This document shows, one piece after another, positions 1-8,378 of a DNA stretch of 64,000 bases. The notes beneath the pieces were generated by a model. That model was not told the origin of the DNA. It ran no database searches and saw only the letters and a program-made list of their open reading frames with translations. The stretch is from contig NZ_JAMHIW010000003.1 in NCBI RefSeq assembly GCF_023896955.1, positions 248,001 to 312,000 of the forward strand, read 5' to 3'. Source of the stretch: Micromonospora sp. RHAY321 (GTDB lineage Bacteria > Actinomycetota > Actinomycetes > Mycobacteriales > Micromonosporaceae). How positions within the stretch are numbered: the stretch's first letter is position 1; each line of letters starts with the position of its first letter. The position numbers were made by a program, and so were the translations under genes.

Positions 1-1087
1 TCTCGCCGTCCAGGGCCGTGAGACCGATGGTCTCGCCGTCGGCGCGGCACAGTGCCAGGTGTCGGCCGCCGACGGTACGAGGAAACAGCGCGATCCCCTT
101 GTTACGGGCGCCCGGGCCGCGCATCGGGGTCATCTCGAAACTGCGCAGGTCGTTGCTGACCAGCGCGCGGGTGGCGATGCTCCGGCCGTCGTAGGCGGTG
201 TACGTGGCCCGGTACACCGGCCCGGACTCGTCCTCGAACCTGACGAACCGGGCGTCCTCCATGCCGTTGCTCTCCGCTGGCGTGGCCGGCCAGAGAACCC
301 GTTGGTGCAGGGCCGTGTCGGCGAGGAACGCGGTGGCGTAGCTGTCGGCGTTGGTGCGACGAAGTTGTTCGAGGGTGCCCATTCCGGTGGTGCGGGAGAG
401 GAGGTCCGCCGGCAGGTTGCCGAGCACCCGCTCGAAGGTGGCCTCGTCGTACCGGTCGGGCAGGGCGTCCAGGACCGTGGCGGTGACCTCGTTGTCGCAG
501 TCCTCCTCGGCCAGGCCGGCGGCGAGCAGGTCCCGGCGGTGCCGTACGCGCGTCCGCTGCCCCACAGCCAGGGGGCCGGACCGGTCGGTGACGGCGAGCC
601 GATGCCCGGGTCCGACAACCGCGGTGGCGAACCCGATCGACGACAGGTGACCCTCACCGATCTGACGCAGGCTGACCGCGACGCGCAACTGCCCGGCGTC
701 CAGGTTGGTCTGGTCGGGGTGGGCCACCATCGACGGGTTGCACAGGGCGGCGGATTCGACCGCGTACTCGTGGCTGAAGTAGGCGCCGACCAGGAGCCGG
801 CTGGTCGGCGAGAGATCCCCGGCCCGGGCGGCACGGTGCCGGACGAGGTCGTAGTGGTGGTGGAACGTGCCGGCCAGGTCGCGGTGCCGGCCGCCGAAAC
901 GATCGAAGGTGTCCCGCAGCAGCCGACCGGTCTCGTCGTCGTCGAGGCGCGCGACGCGGTCGATGAGCGCCCGCGCGCGGGTGCGTACCACCGCGGCGTC
1001 CTCACCAGGGACGAAGAGCTTGACGATGACCCGGCGTGGATCCGGGGTGAGGGTGACGCTCTGCCGGACGGCCAGGTTCTCGGTCAC
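1..1087 (-). CDS. GH130 family glycoside phosphorylase/hydrolase (3' part missing)
   Basis: The gene runs off the left edge, so only the N-terminal ~362 residues are visible. They match family GH130, whose members phosphorolyse or hydrolyse beta-mannosides and related oligosaccharides. The N-terminal block contains VIVKLFVPGED (~20-30). The motif YFSHEYAVESAALCNPS lies at ~103-119, and NGMEDARFVRF, with the Glu/Asp/Arg typical of the family, lies further in. The GTG start at 1087 overlaps the upstream stop as GTGA, implying translational coupling. It is the last visible gene of a five-gene glycan operon. Substrate unknown; no signal peptide, so cytoplasmic. Confidence 0.85.
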   Translation of the reverse strand, partial: MTENLAVRQSVTLTPDPRRVIVKLFVPGEDAAVVRTRARALIDRVARLDDDETGRLLRDTFDRFGGRHRDLAGTFHHHYDLVRHRAARAGDLSPTSRLLVGAYFSHEYAVESAALCNPSMVAHPDQTNLDAGQLRVAVSLRQIGEGHLSSIGFATAVVGPGHRLAVTDRSGPLAVGQRTRVRHRRDLLAAGLAEEDCDNEVTATVLDALPDRYDEATFERVLGNLPADLLSRTTGMGTLEQLRRTNADSYATAFLADTALHQRVLWPATPAESNGMEDARFVRFEDESGPVYRATYTAYDGRSIATRALVSNDLRSFEMTPMRGPGARNKGIALFPRTVGGRHLALCRADGETIGLTALDGE

Positions 1088-2136
1088 GACCACCGCCGGG
1101 CGTGCTGCAGGGTGGAGATGAGCGCGAGGGTCGATTCGGCGCCCTGGTTGAGGTTCGGTCCGTGCGCGGTCAGCCCGTCGTAGCCGCCGCCGGTCGCCGG
1201 ATCCCACATCGGCGTGCCGATGTCGTTGTCGCCGAGGAACCACCCGATCGCCTGCCGGATCCCGGTCTCCCAGTCGGCGTCGCCGGTGACCGTGGCGGCC
1301 GTCGCGCAGGCATCGGCGAGCGCTGCGACCTCGATCGGCTGCTGGTCGTGGTGGAACCGTACCGTGCCGTGCCGCCATCCCTTGGCGGGCACAACCGACA
1401 GCCGTCCGTCGCGGAGCTGGACGTCGCGCAGCCAGGTCAGCATCCGCAGACCGTCGCCGAGGGGCGGGCCGCCGTGGCGCAGCTGACTGGCGACGATGAC
1501 CACCTCGGCAAGGGCCGCGTTGGCGTAGGTCAGCTGCGCCCGAGGCCAGGGCCACCTCGGGTCGGACGCCGGGACGCCGACGGTGGTGGCCGCGTCCGCC
1601 AGCAGCGTGGCCGCGCTGGCGTGGCCCGGGTGGCGGCGCAGCACCTCGGCCGCGCCGAGCCCGGCGAAGGCCATCGCGTGCGGCGCCGGGGACCGCCGGG
1701 TGGCGCCCTTGCTGAAGGCCACCAGCGCCTCCTCCCGTATCCAGGCGGCGGGGCTGCGGGCGACAGCCGTACCCAGCCCCCACAGCGCCCGGCCCCACCA
1801 GTCGCCGAGCCCCGGCTCGTCGGTCCACCGCCGGTCGTACCCGAGCCGGTTGTGGAAGGCACCGCTGGCGTCCTGTGCGTGGGTCAGGAAGGCGAGGTAG
1901 CGCTCCGCGAGCCGGAGCACCTCCTCGGTCGGCTCCGGCTCGCGACTGGTGACGACCAGGCCACGGGCCACGTCGTCGGTGCAGTATCCGTGCTCGCGGC
2001 GAACGATGGCGTGCCGAGCGTGCTCGAACAGACCGGTGTCGTCGCTCAGCCGGATCAGGTGCGCGAAGCTCGGGGCGGGTGCCGTCGCCCAACGCGCGCC
2101 GGACGGCGTGCGAGGGCGGCCGGTTGTCGCCGTCAT
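1084..2136 (-). CDS. Helical sugar-enzyme-like protein (six-hairpin type), GT/GH130-linked
   Basis: This is a 350-residue cytoplasmic protein with repeated helical segments rich in Trp and acidic residues. Examples are LGDWWGRALWGLGTA near ~105, FHHDQQPIEVAALADACA near ~270, and a C-terminal HGPNLNQGAES segment. The pattern resembles the alpha/alpha-barrel (six-hairpin) fold of several glycosidases and epimerases. Homologues I recall sit beside GT4 enzymes and GH130 proteins and are often loosely labelled glycosyltransferase. The ATG at 2136 overlaps the preceding stop (ATGA), which decides the start over an in-frame upstream extension. Activity is not established; the fold assignment is inference. 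Confidence 0.6.
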   Translation of the reverse strand: MTATTGRPRTPSGARWATAPAPSFAHLIRLSDDTGLFEHARHAIVRREHGYCTDDVARGLVVTSREPEPTEEVLRLAERYLAFLTHAQDASGAFHNRLGYDRRWTDEPGLGDWWGRALWGLGTAVARSPAAWIREEALVAFSKGATRRSPAPHAMAFAGLGAAEVLRRHPGHASAATLLADAATTVGVPASDPRWPWPRAQLTYANAALAEVVIVASQLRHGGPPLGDGLRMLTWLRDVQLRDGRLSVVPAKGWRHGTVRFHHDQQPIEVAALADACATAATVTGDADWETGIRQAIGWFLGDNDIGTPMWDPATGGGYDGLTAHGPNLNQGAESTLALISTLQHARRWS

Positions 2137-3269
2137 ACCGACGCCGCGCTGACCGCGGGCGGGCGGACCTCGATGAGCTGCTCGGCGAGCGTGCCGTAGC
2201 GGGCGGCGACCGCCGGCCAACGCAGGTGCGCGGCCAGCGGTCGGACTCGGCCGGCCAGCCGGGCGGTCAGCCCCGGTTCGATCAGGATCCGCCGGATCGC
2301 CGCGGCCAGCGCCGTCGGATCCCGGTGGGGTACGACGAGACCGGGTCCGCCGGTGAGCAGTTCGACGGCGTGCGGGAACGCCGTGGCCACGACGGGCACT
2401 CCGGCGGCCACGGCCTCGATGAGCACACCGGAGGTGACCTGTTCACGGGAGTCGTAGGGCAGGACGACCACGTCGGCGGAGCGGATCAACCGACCGAGTG
2501 CGTCATGGTCGTGGTAGACGTCCTGGTAGTCCATGGCGTGCGCGATGCCCAACTGGGCGCCGAGCCGGTGCAGCCCTGACCGGTACGTCTCACCCTGGTG
2601 CTCGATCACCTTCGGATGGGTCCGGCCCGCGACGGTGTAGGTGGGTGTCGGTTCCAGGTCCTGCAACCGCGCAAGCGCCCGCAACGACCACTCGATGCCC
2701 TTGCCGGGGCCGAGCAGCCCCCAGGTCAGCAGGTGCGGGCGGGCACGTCGGTCGACGGGTACGCCGGCGTGGTCGACGGCGCCGTGCGGGATGACGGTCA
2801 CCTTGTCCGGCGTCACGGCGTAGCCGACGAGCAGCCGGTCGCGGGCGGTGTCGGTCATCGTGACGACCGCCCCTGCGGTGGCGACGATCTGCTCCAGCAG
2901 GGACCTCTGCCGGGCGGAGGGCTGGCGGAGCACGGTGTGCAGGACCACGATGCTCGGCACGGTCAGCCGGCGCATCAATGGCAGGACGTCCTCGCCGTCG
3001 TTGCCGGGGTAGATGCCGTACTCGTGCTGGATGATGGCCACGTCGAAGGTGTTCAAAGCCGCGGCGGCGTCCCGCCAGCCGGCCGGGGTCTGCGCCGACC
3101 ACGTGTGCACGACGCCGGGCCCGGGTCGCGGCTCATCGCCGTGGTCGGTGACCCGCACGATGCCGCCGCGCGTGCCGTCGGCGGTCAGCTGCGCGGCGAG
3201 GGCGGAGTTGAAGGTGGCCAGACCGCACCGGGTCGGTGGGTGGGTGCTGAGGAATCCGTAGCTGGGCAT
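2133..3269 (-). CDS. GT4 family glycosyltransferase
   Basis: About 378 residues with a GT-B fold. The N-terminal glycine-poor acceptor domain begins YGFLSTHPPTRCGLATF, typical of GT4 enzymes. The C-terminal nucleotide-sugar domain has GPGKGIEWSLRAL (~190-203) and the donor-binding EAVAAGVPVVATAFPHAVELL region, quoted here only as a landmark of the E-x7-E type. It probably transfers a hexose from an NDP-sugar to a glycan or small acceptor. A GTG at 3326 would add 19 residues but lacks a clear ribosome site, so the ATG at 3269 is preferred. The stop overlaps the next start (ATGA). Confidence 0.8.
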   Translation of the reverse strand: MPSYGFLSTHPPTRCGLATFNSALAAQLTADGTRGGIVRVTDHGDEPRPGPGVVHTWSAQTPAGWRDAAAALNTFDVAIIQHEYGIYPGNDGEDVLPLMRRLTVPSIVVLHTVLRQPSARQRSLLEQIVATAGAVVTMTDTARDRLLVGYAVTPDKVTVIPHGAVDHAGVPVDRRARPHLLTWGLLGPGKGIEWSLRALARLQDLEPTPTYTVAGRTHPKVIEHQGETYRSGLHRLGAQLGIAHAMDYQDVYHDHDALGRLIRSADVVVLPYDSREQVTSGVLIEAVAAGVPVVATAFPHAVELLTGGPGLVVPHRDPTALAAAIRRILIEPGLTARLAGRVRPLAAHLRWPAVAARYGTLAEQLIEVRPPAVSAASV

Positions 3270-3386
3270 GGGTGTGTCGGGCCTTCCGGTTGTCGGCCGC
3301 CCATCCAGTACGGGGGCGAACCTCACGCGGTGACGGCGTACGCCGGCCAGCGTGTGTGGCCGGCGGAACGGATCGGGGGCGGTCAG

Positions 3387-4454
3387 CTACGGACGGGACC
3401 TGACCAGGCCTGCCTGGTCAGGAACGGTCAGTCGCTCAGCGGGTTCGGCGTTGCGGCGAATGACCTGGTCGTAGACGGAGAGATAGTCGGTGACCATCCT
3501 GTCCGCGCTGAAGCGCTGCCGCGCCCGCGCCCGGCAGCCGGCCCGGTCGAGGCGGGCGACCCGGGTCACCGCTTCGACGGCCTGCTCGACGGTGTGGACG
3601 AGGAATCCCGTCACCCCTTCGTCGACGACCTCCGGCATGGACCCCCGCGCGTACGCGACGACCGGCGTGCCGCAGACCATCGACTCCACCACCGACAGTC
3701 CGAACGGCTCGTCGAAGGCGATCGGGTGCAGCAGGGCGGTGCTGGCGCCCAACACCTCCGCACGCCGTCGGGGACCCACCGATCCGAGGAACACGACCTG
3801 GTCACCATCGATGTGCGGGGCAACCTGCTCGGCGAAGTAGCGCTCGTCCTGCACGATGCCACAGATGGTCAGGGGACGGCCGGCGCGGCGGGCGATCTCG
3901 ATGGCGGTGTGGGTGCCCTTGTCGGGGTGGATCCGGCCGAACGCGGCCAGTCCGGGGCCGGCGTCGCGGGTGAACGGCAGCCCGGTGAGATCGACGCCGT
4001 GCTGCACCGTAGCGAGGTAGTCGAGCTCAGGGGCCCGGTCGGCGTCCGAGATCGACACATAGGACGAGCGGGCTCGGGCGTACGCGGGCAGGATCCCCGC
4101 GCCAGAGAAACCGTGGACGGTGGTGAGCAGCGGAGCCTGACAGTGGTCGGCGAAGGCCAGCGGCAGCCAGTCGAGGTGGCTGTGGACCAGGTCGAACTGC
4201 GCCGAGCGGGCCAACGCATGGGAGACGTGCATCGCCTCCCACACCCGGCCGTCCATGTTCGGATCTTCCGCGTACCCCCGGGGGCAGATGCCGTCGAGCT
4301 GGGCGGAGGTGACGGAGTCCAACGTCGCGAAGAGGGTCACGTCCACGCCGCGACTGACCAGCCCTTCAGCAAGCAGGCCGGTCACCTGCTCCCACGGGCC
4401 GTAGTGGTGTGGGGGTGTGCGCCAGGCGACCGGGCCGAGCAGCGCAACCCTCAC
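3387..4454 (-). CDS. GT4 family glycosyltransferase (second paralogue)
   Basis: 355 residues, GT-B fold. The N-terminus MRVALLGPVAWRTPP and the segment DLVHSHLDWLP mark the acceptor domain. HPDKGTHTAIEIARRAG (~175-191) and the catalytic-site block DEPFGLSVVESMVCGTPVV (~250), an EFG-x4-E type motif, mark the donor domain. The family uses NDP-activated sugars with retention of configuration. It follows the small upstream gene with a 4-base ATGA overlap at 4451-4454 and precedes the next GT4 by ~117 bases, so both are probably co-transcribed. Product unknown. Confidence 0.82.
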   Translation of the reverse strand: MRVALLGPVAWRTPPHHYGPWEQVTGLLAEGLVSRGVDVTLFATLDSVTSAQLDGICPRGYAEDPNMDGRVWEAMHVSHALARSAQFDLVHSHLDWLPLAFADHCQAPLLTTVHGFSGAGILPAYARARSSYVSISDADRAPELDYLATVQHGVDLTGLPFTRDAGPGLAAFGRIHPDKGTHTAIEIARRAGRPLTICGIVQDERYFAEQVAPHIDGDQVVFLGSVGPRRRAEVLGASTALLHPIAFDEPFGLSVVESMVCGTPVVAYARGSMPEVVDEGVTGFLVHTVEQAVEAVTRVARLDRAGCRARARQRFSADRMVTDYLSVYDQVIRRNAEPAERLTVPDQAGLVRSRP

Positions 4455-4660
4455 GGGGACGGCGCGTCGGCGAGCTGCGCAGGATCGAGGTGCAGGGTGG
4501 CGAGCAGCCCGCTGTGCTTGGCCGGGTCGACCCGCTCGGGAAGTTCGCGCTCGACCCAGTCGGCCCTGGCGTGCTGACCCCGGTCGCGAAGGGCGTTGGC
4601 GATCTTGCTTCGGGCGATCCTCATCTGGCGCTCCCTGATAGTGCCATCCGGAACGATCAT
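4451..4660 (-). CDS. Small conserved hypothetical protein heading the glycan operon
   Basis: About 69 residues, very charged (QMRIARSKIANALRDRGQ, then ARADWVERELPERVDP and KHSGLLATLHLD). It has no signal peptide or membrane segment and is predicted helical. The start is uncertain: the ATG at 4660 gives 69 aa and an ATG at 4702 gives 83 aa, and neither has a strong ribosome site. The stop overlaps the GT4 start (ATGA), which supports it being a real, translated first gene. I recall no assigned function; a helper or regulatory role for the glycosyltransferases is only inference. Confidence 0.6.
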   Translation of the reverse strand: MIVPDGTIRERQMRIARSKIANALRDRGQHARADWVERELPERVDPAKHSGLLATLHLDPAQLADAPSP

Positions 4661-5369
4661 GGACGGCGGTGTGAACGCGGGTCGGGTCTCACCACCGGCC
4701 ATCGCGGCGAACCCGAGTGGGCGGTAGTCGGTGAATCCGACGGCCGGGACGCGGTCGGCGAATCACCGACACGATCAGCACATCGCGGTGATGAGGATCG
4801 ATAACGCCCCTTGCGGGCTGGCGGCGACGGCATCTGGCGGCCACCGGAGGTCCCGGGCGACACGTCCACCGTACGCCCTCACCGTGTGGGGCTGCACCTG
4901 CACCGGTGGTCGGGCTCGTCGGAAACCACCTGCACAGCGGTACCAGCTGCGGGGGCGTACGCTGGGATCGCCCGCCGCCGCACATCCATCGGCCAGGACG
5001 CCGACTCTCCGTGGCGCCGATGGCCCGCACTCCCCCGCATCGGCACGCCCGAGCCGCGACGGTCTGTCGCCGGCCCGCCCTCACCCCGCCCCGCGCTGGC
5101 GCACACAGAGCCAGCCTTGCCGGGCACCCATCGGAAGGCGGCGGTTCGTCATGACCGCCTCGGCCCGTTCTCGCCACCGCCCAACGCCGTACGAGGTCTG
5201 GGACAACGAGGGTGGCAGCAATGGCGTCGCCACGAAGAGCCGGGATCATCGAACCGGCCCGGCGCGCTAGCAGCGATCCGACCGAAAGGGGACAGCCTGC
5301 CGGCTTTGCCCTAATCGGAGGTGGTGTTTCACTACGATCAAGAGCCCGGAATCACTAGACGGGCACCTG
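4661..5369. other. 709-bp intergenic region between divergent transcription units
   Basis: No frame here has credible protein character. Several open frames exist on both strands, but their compositions (runs of R, P, A, with no domain motif) are those of chance frames in GC-rich DNA. The stretch must hold the promoters of the leftward glycan operon and the rightward ltrA-like gene. An imperfectly placed inverted repeat, ATCACCG at 4762-4768 with CGGTGAT at 4786-4792, lies on the glycan-operon side. I see no tRNA, transposase remnant or riboswitch that I can defend. Confidence 0.5.
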
Positions 5370-6554
5370 ATGACGATCGAGCGAGCGGTGAGGCCGTCCC
5401 GCGAGGATGAGGGGCCCCAGCGGGCAACCCTGCTGGAGCTGTTTCTCGATCTGGTGTTCGTCGCTGCGCTCGCCCTGACGTCCCGAACCCTGGCTCAGCG
5501 TCTCGACTGGGTCGGCGCCTTCCAGGCCGTGCTGCTGCTGATGGCGATCTGGTGGGTCTGGTCCGCCACCGCGCTGGCAACCGACCTCTACCGCAAGCAG
5601 CGACCCCCCATCTTCGTCACGACGCTCTGGGTCATGCTCGGGACCATCCTGCTGGCCGGATCGCTGCCCGGAGCCTTCGCCGAGCACGCTCTGCTCTTCG
5701 CGAGCGCGTACGTGGCGATCCAGGTGGGACGTGGCATCTTTCTCGTCGCCGCGCTGCGCGGCCGCCGTGCGGCGCAACTACCCGCCCGCCGGTTCATCTT
5801 CTGGTTCGTGGTGTCCGCCGTGCCGTGGCTGGCCGGCGGTCTCGTGGCAGGCCCGGCGCGGGGCCTGCTGTGGGCCGCTGCGCTCGCGGTCGACTACGGG
5901 TCAGCCTGGCTCCGCTACCCGACGCCGCGAGTCGGCCGGCTACCCATGCCCCAGTACGCGGTGGCAGCCGACCACCTGGCGGAGCGCTACCAGCAGTTCT
6001 TCACTCTCGCCCTCGGGGATCTCATCCTCGTCACCACGCTGGCCTTCGCGGACAACGAAGTGACGCCCATCCGTACGGCGGCGCTCCTGGTCGGCTTCGC
6101 CGCCACCGTGCTGCTGTGGCAGATCTACGTCCACCGCGCCGGCGCCCTGCTGGAGGCCGCCATCGAGGCCTCCCGGGATCCGGGCGGATTCGTGCGGTCT
6201 GCGCCCTACACCCACCTGCTCATGGTGGCCGGAGTGGTCGCCACCGCCGCCGGTTTCGAAGTGGTCATCCTCCACCCCACCGAGCAGACGCCGCCCTGGT
6301 TGGCCGCCGTCATTCTCGGCGGACCCGCGTTGTTCCTGGTCGGACGCGCCAGATTCGAGTACGAGGTGTTCAGCCGGGTGTCACCGTCCCGGGTGGTCGC
6401 ACTGCTCGTGCTGGTGCTCGCGGGACCCGCCCTGGTGCTCACGCCCGCGCTGGTGGCCGGTCTCGCCGCCGCCCTCGTACTGGCCGGGGTCGCCGTCTCG
6501 GACGGCATCCGCGCCTACGGAAACCCACCCGAGCCGCCAGCGCCCTCCGTGTAG
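5370..6554 (+). CDS. Low temperature requirement protein A (LtrA) family membrane protein
   Basis: 394 residues with roughly ten hydrophobic helices across the whole length. The N-terminal signature ATLLELFLDLVFVAALAL (~20-37) is the LtrA hallmark, and YQQFFTLALGDLI near ~205 matches the second family block (ERxxLFvIIaLGE-like). LtrA was named in Listeria for growth in the cold; its molecular function remains unclear. The ATG start lacks a strong ribosome site. It is single on its strand, facing the convergent NTF2-like gene 27 bases away; weak arms GACGAGC/GCTCGTC at 6556-6583 could end both transcripts. Confidence 0.85.
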   Translation: MTIERAVRPSREDEGPQRATLLELFLDLVFVAALALTSRTLAQRLDWVGAFQAVLLLMAIWWVWSATALATDLYRKQRPPIFVTTLWVMLGTILLAGSLPGAFAEHALLFASAYVAIQVGRGIFLVAALRGRRAAQLPARRFIFWFVVSAVPWLAGGLVAGPARGLLWAAALAVDYGSAWLRYPTPRVGRLPMPQYAVAADHLAERYQQFFTLALGDLILVTTLAFADNEVTPIRTAALLVGFAATVLLWQIYVHRAGALLEAAIEASRDPGGFVRSAPYTHLLMVAGVVATAAGFEVVILHPTEQTPPWLAAVILGGPALFLVGRARFEYEVFSRVSPSRVVALLVLVLAGPALVLTPALVAGLAAALVLAGVAVSDGIRAYGNPPEPPAPSV

Positions 6555-6581
6555 TGACGAGCCCGCCGCACCGCCCGCTCG

Positions 6582-6914
6582 TCAGGGCGCGATACGCAGG
6601 ACCCAGATCGAGCTGTCGTCGTAGTCGCTGAAGCGGTACCGGAGCCCGGCGAACGGGCTGCCGGGGAAGTCGCCGGTGATCGTCACGGTCACGATGGTGC
6701 CGGCGGCGGTGTCCTCGATGTCGGTGATCTCGTACGACACCAGTGGCACCTCGCGACGCCACCGCCGGATGGCCTCGATGCCGCGGTACTCGGTCGACTC
6801 GTCCTCGACGACGGCGTCAGCGGCGAAGAGGGCGAAGTAGTCCTCGTGATCCGGCTGGCCGGCGAGCTCGAAGTAGCGGCGGACGATGGCCGGGGCGCTC
6901 TGGCTGACGGTCAT
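6582..6914 (-). CDS. NTF2-like (SnoaL-type) small protein
   Basis: 110 residues of the nuclear-transport-factor-2 fold: an N-terminal helix VRRYFELAGQPDHEDYFALF, then DAVVEDESTEYRGIEAI (cone opening), then beta strands ending YDDSSIWVLRIAP. Family members are small enzymes such as cyclases and isomerases, or ligand-binding proteins. It lies 27 bases downstream of the SDR gene on the same strand, so the pair probably forms a two-gene transcript controlled by the divergent HxlR regulator. The cognate reaction cannot be read from the sequence. Confidence 0.8.
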   Translation of the reverse strand: MTVSQSAPAIVRRYFELAGQPDHEDYFALFAADAVVEDESTEYRGIEAIRRWRREVPLVSYEITDIEDTAAGTIVTVTITGDFPGSPFAGLRYRFSDYDDSSIWVLRIAP

Positions 6915-6941
6915 GGTGAATGTCCTTTCCGAGGGGGACGG

Positions 6942-7577
6942 TCAGACGGTCGGGATGGTGCCGCCGTCGATGACGTGTTCCGCGCCGACGATGGCCGAGG
7001 CGCGGTCGGAGACCAGGAAGGCCACCAGGTCGGCCACCTCGGCCGGCCGCGCCGGACGCCCCAGCGGGATTCCGCCCAGGGAGTCCATCAACTGCCCGAG
7101 GGCGGTGTCGCGGTCGACGCCGTTGCCGGCGGCGAGGCGGTCGACCAGCGCGTCGGCGGCAGCGGTCTGGATGAAGCCCGGCGCGACGCTGTTGACCCGG
7201 ACGCCGTGCGGTGCGACCTCGTTGGCCAGACCCTTGCTGTACGCGGTCAGCGCCGCCTTGGCGGCCGCGTACCCCAGGGTGGCCCCGTACATCGGCTTGC
7301 GGCGCTGGATCGAGGTGACGTGCACGACGATGTCGGCGCCACCCGCGTCGAGCAGCCGTTCCGCCACCGCTTCGGCGCCGTCGGGGGTGGACGTGTTGGC
7401 GGCGATGAACCGGTCGGCGGAATCCATACCGTCGGGCGCTGTGCGGGCGCTGACCCACACGTCCCCGCCGGCCTCACGCAGCCGGGCGGCGATCGCCGCA
7501 CCGGCACCCTTCGTTCCGCCCGTCACAAGGGCACGACGCCCCTGCAGCGAGTCCCGCGCGGACGATGTTCCGGACAT
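6942..7577 (-). CDS. SDR family oxidoreductase with internal deletion
   Basis: 211 residues, short for a classical SDR (~250-260). The nucleotide-binding glycine motif TGGTKGAG is intact (~19-26), as are the catalytic YAAAK (~101-105), VTSIQ serine strand, [11 protein letters not shown] and the C-terminal [10 protein letters not shown]. However GGADIVVH runs straight into VTSIQRR. In full-length relatives I recall, ~40-50 residues separate these strands, including the NAG-equivalent and the catalytic Asn helix. The loss is in frame. The protein may be inactive or altered, or a natural short form. Divergent from the HxlR gene at 7693. Confidence 0.8.
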   Translation of the reverse strand: MSGTSSARDSLQGRRALVTGGTKGAGAAIAARLREAGGDVWVSARTAPDGMDSADRFIAANTSTPDGAEAVAERLLDAGGADIVVHVTSIQRRKPMYGATLGYAAAKAALTAYSKGLANEVAPHGVRVNSVAPGFIQTAAADALVDRLAAGNGVDRDTALGQLMDSLGGIPLGRPARPAEVADLVAFLVSDRASAIVGAEHVIDGGTIPTV

Positions 7578-7634
7578 CCGTCACCCCTGTCTGGGCAGCA
7601 CGAAGCGGGCATCGTGAGGACGCCGTATAGTTGC

Positions 7635-7647
7635 TTCTGAAACAGAA
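7635..7647. promoter_or_regulatory. Candidate HxlR operator (TTCTG-AAA-CAGAA)
   Basis: A perfect 5-3-5 inverted repeat sits between the divergent SDR gene and the HxlR regulator, 45 bases before the regulator start. HxlR proteins bind such short dyads as dimers, usually next to their own gene. The surrounding stretch GTATAGTTGC is the only AT-rich part of the gap, so it likely overlaps a promoter. Assignment rests on position and symmetry only. Confidence 0.45.
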
Positions 7648-7692
7648 CCTACTGACTTCGACACTAGCACCGACTCGGGAGAGGGCAACTCC

Positions 7693-8208
7693 GTGGCAGG
7701 GAAGATCCGGCTGGAGGACCGCGAATGCCCGCTGTCCACGGCACTGGGCTACGTCGGCGAGTGGTGGACGCTGCTGATCTTGCACGACGCTTTCGACGGG
7801 TACACCCGGTTCGACCAGTTCCAGGCCAACCTGGGCGTCTCATCCAGCATCCTGACCAGCCGGCTCAAGACCCTCACCACGCAGGGGCTGCTCGAACGGC
7901 GCCGCTACCAGACCAGGCCGGACCGCTACGAGTACGTCCTCACCGACCTCGGCCGCAGCCTGCGTCCCGTCGTGGTCGCCCTCGCCGGTTGGGGAAACTC
8001 CCGCCTGGACCCGAGCGAGCGCAGCATGATCCTGGTCGACCGGAACACCGGCGTGGAGGCCGACCCGGTCATCGTCGACCGGGTCACCGGGCGTCCGCTC
8101 GACGACAGTAACTTCGTCTTCGCCGCCGGCCCGGCCGCCAGCGAGGCGATGCGCAAGCGCTACGAGCACATCCCCACCCACGTCGTCCCGAACCAGCACC
8201 AGCCCTGA
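7693..8208 (+). CDS. HxlR family transcriptional regulator
   Basis: 171 residues. The winged helix-turn-helix occupies ~12-105: CPLSTALGYVGEWWTLLILHD is the HxlR opening (Cys13 often redox- or ligand-sensing), followed by the recognition helix SSSILTSRLKTL and the wing RRRYQTRPDRYEYVLT. A C-terminal ~60-residue extension is typical of the longer actinobacterial members. The GTG start at 7693 is preceded by GAGGGCAAC. It is divergent from the shortened SDR gene and probably represses it, with a dyad at 7635-7647 as the likely site. Confidence 0.88.
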   Translation: MAGKIRLEDRECPLSTALGYVGEWWTLLILHDAFDGYTRFDQFQANLGVSSSILTSRLKTLTTQGLLERRRYQTRPDRYEYVLTDLGRSLRPVVVALAGWGNSRLDPSERSMILVDRNTGVEADPVIVDRVTGRPLDDSNFVFAAGPAASEAMRKRYEHIPTHVVPNQHQP

Positions 8209-8378
8209 GCGGTCGCCGACGCGGCACCTCGCCCGACCCGCCGGTGACTGGCCGTGCCACTACCAGGAACACCTCGACCTGCCAGCCGACTGGATGTCGA
8301 CGCACAGTCGTCAGTGCGCGCTGAACGGGGATCTCCCGGTCAGCCGCATATCCCTCCACAGACTGGATAGAGGACGAC

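Noticed and set aside
4762..4792. ATCACCG/CGGTGAT pair as an operator of the glycan operon
   Set aside because: Seven-base arms 17 bases apart are common by chance in GC-rich DNA and no promoter elements lie nearby, so it is mentioned only within the intergenic entry.
4731..5270. A 179-codon frame in the intergenic region before ltrA
   Set aside because: No recognisable domain, erratic hydrophobicity and many competing frames on both strands; treated as non-coding.
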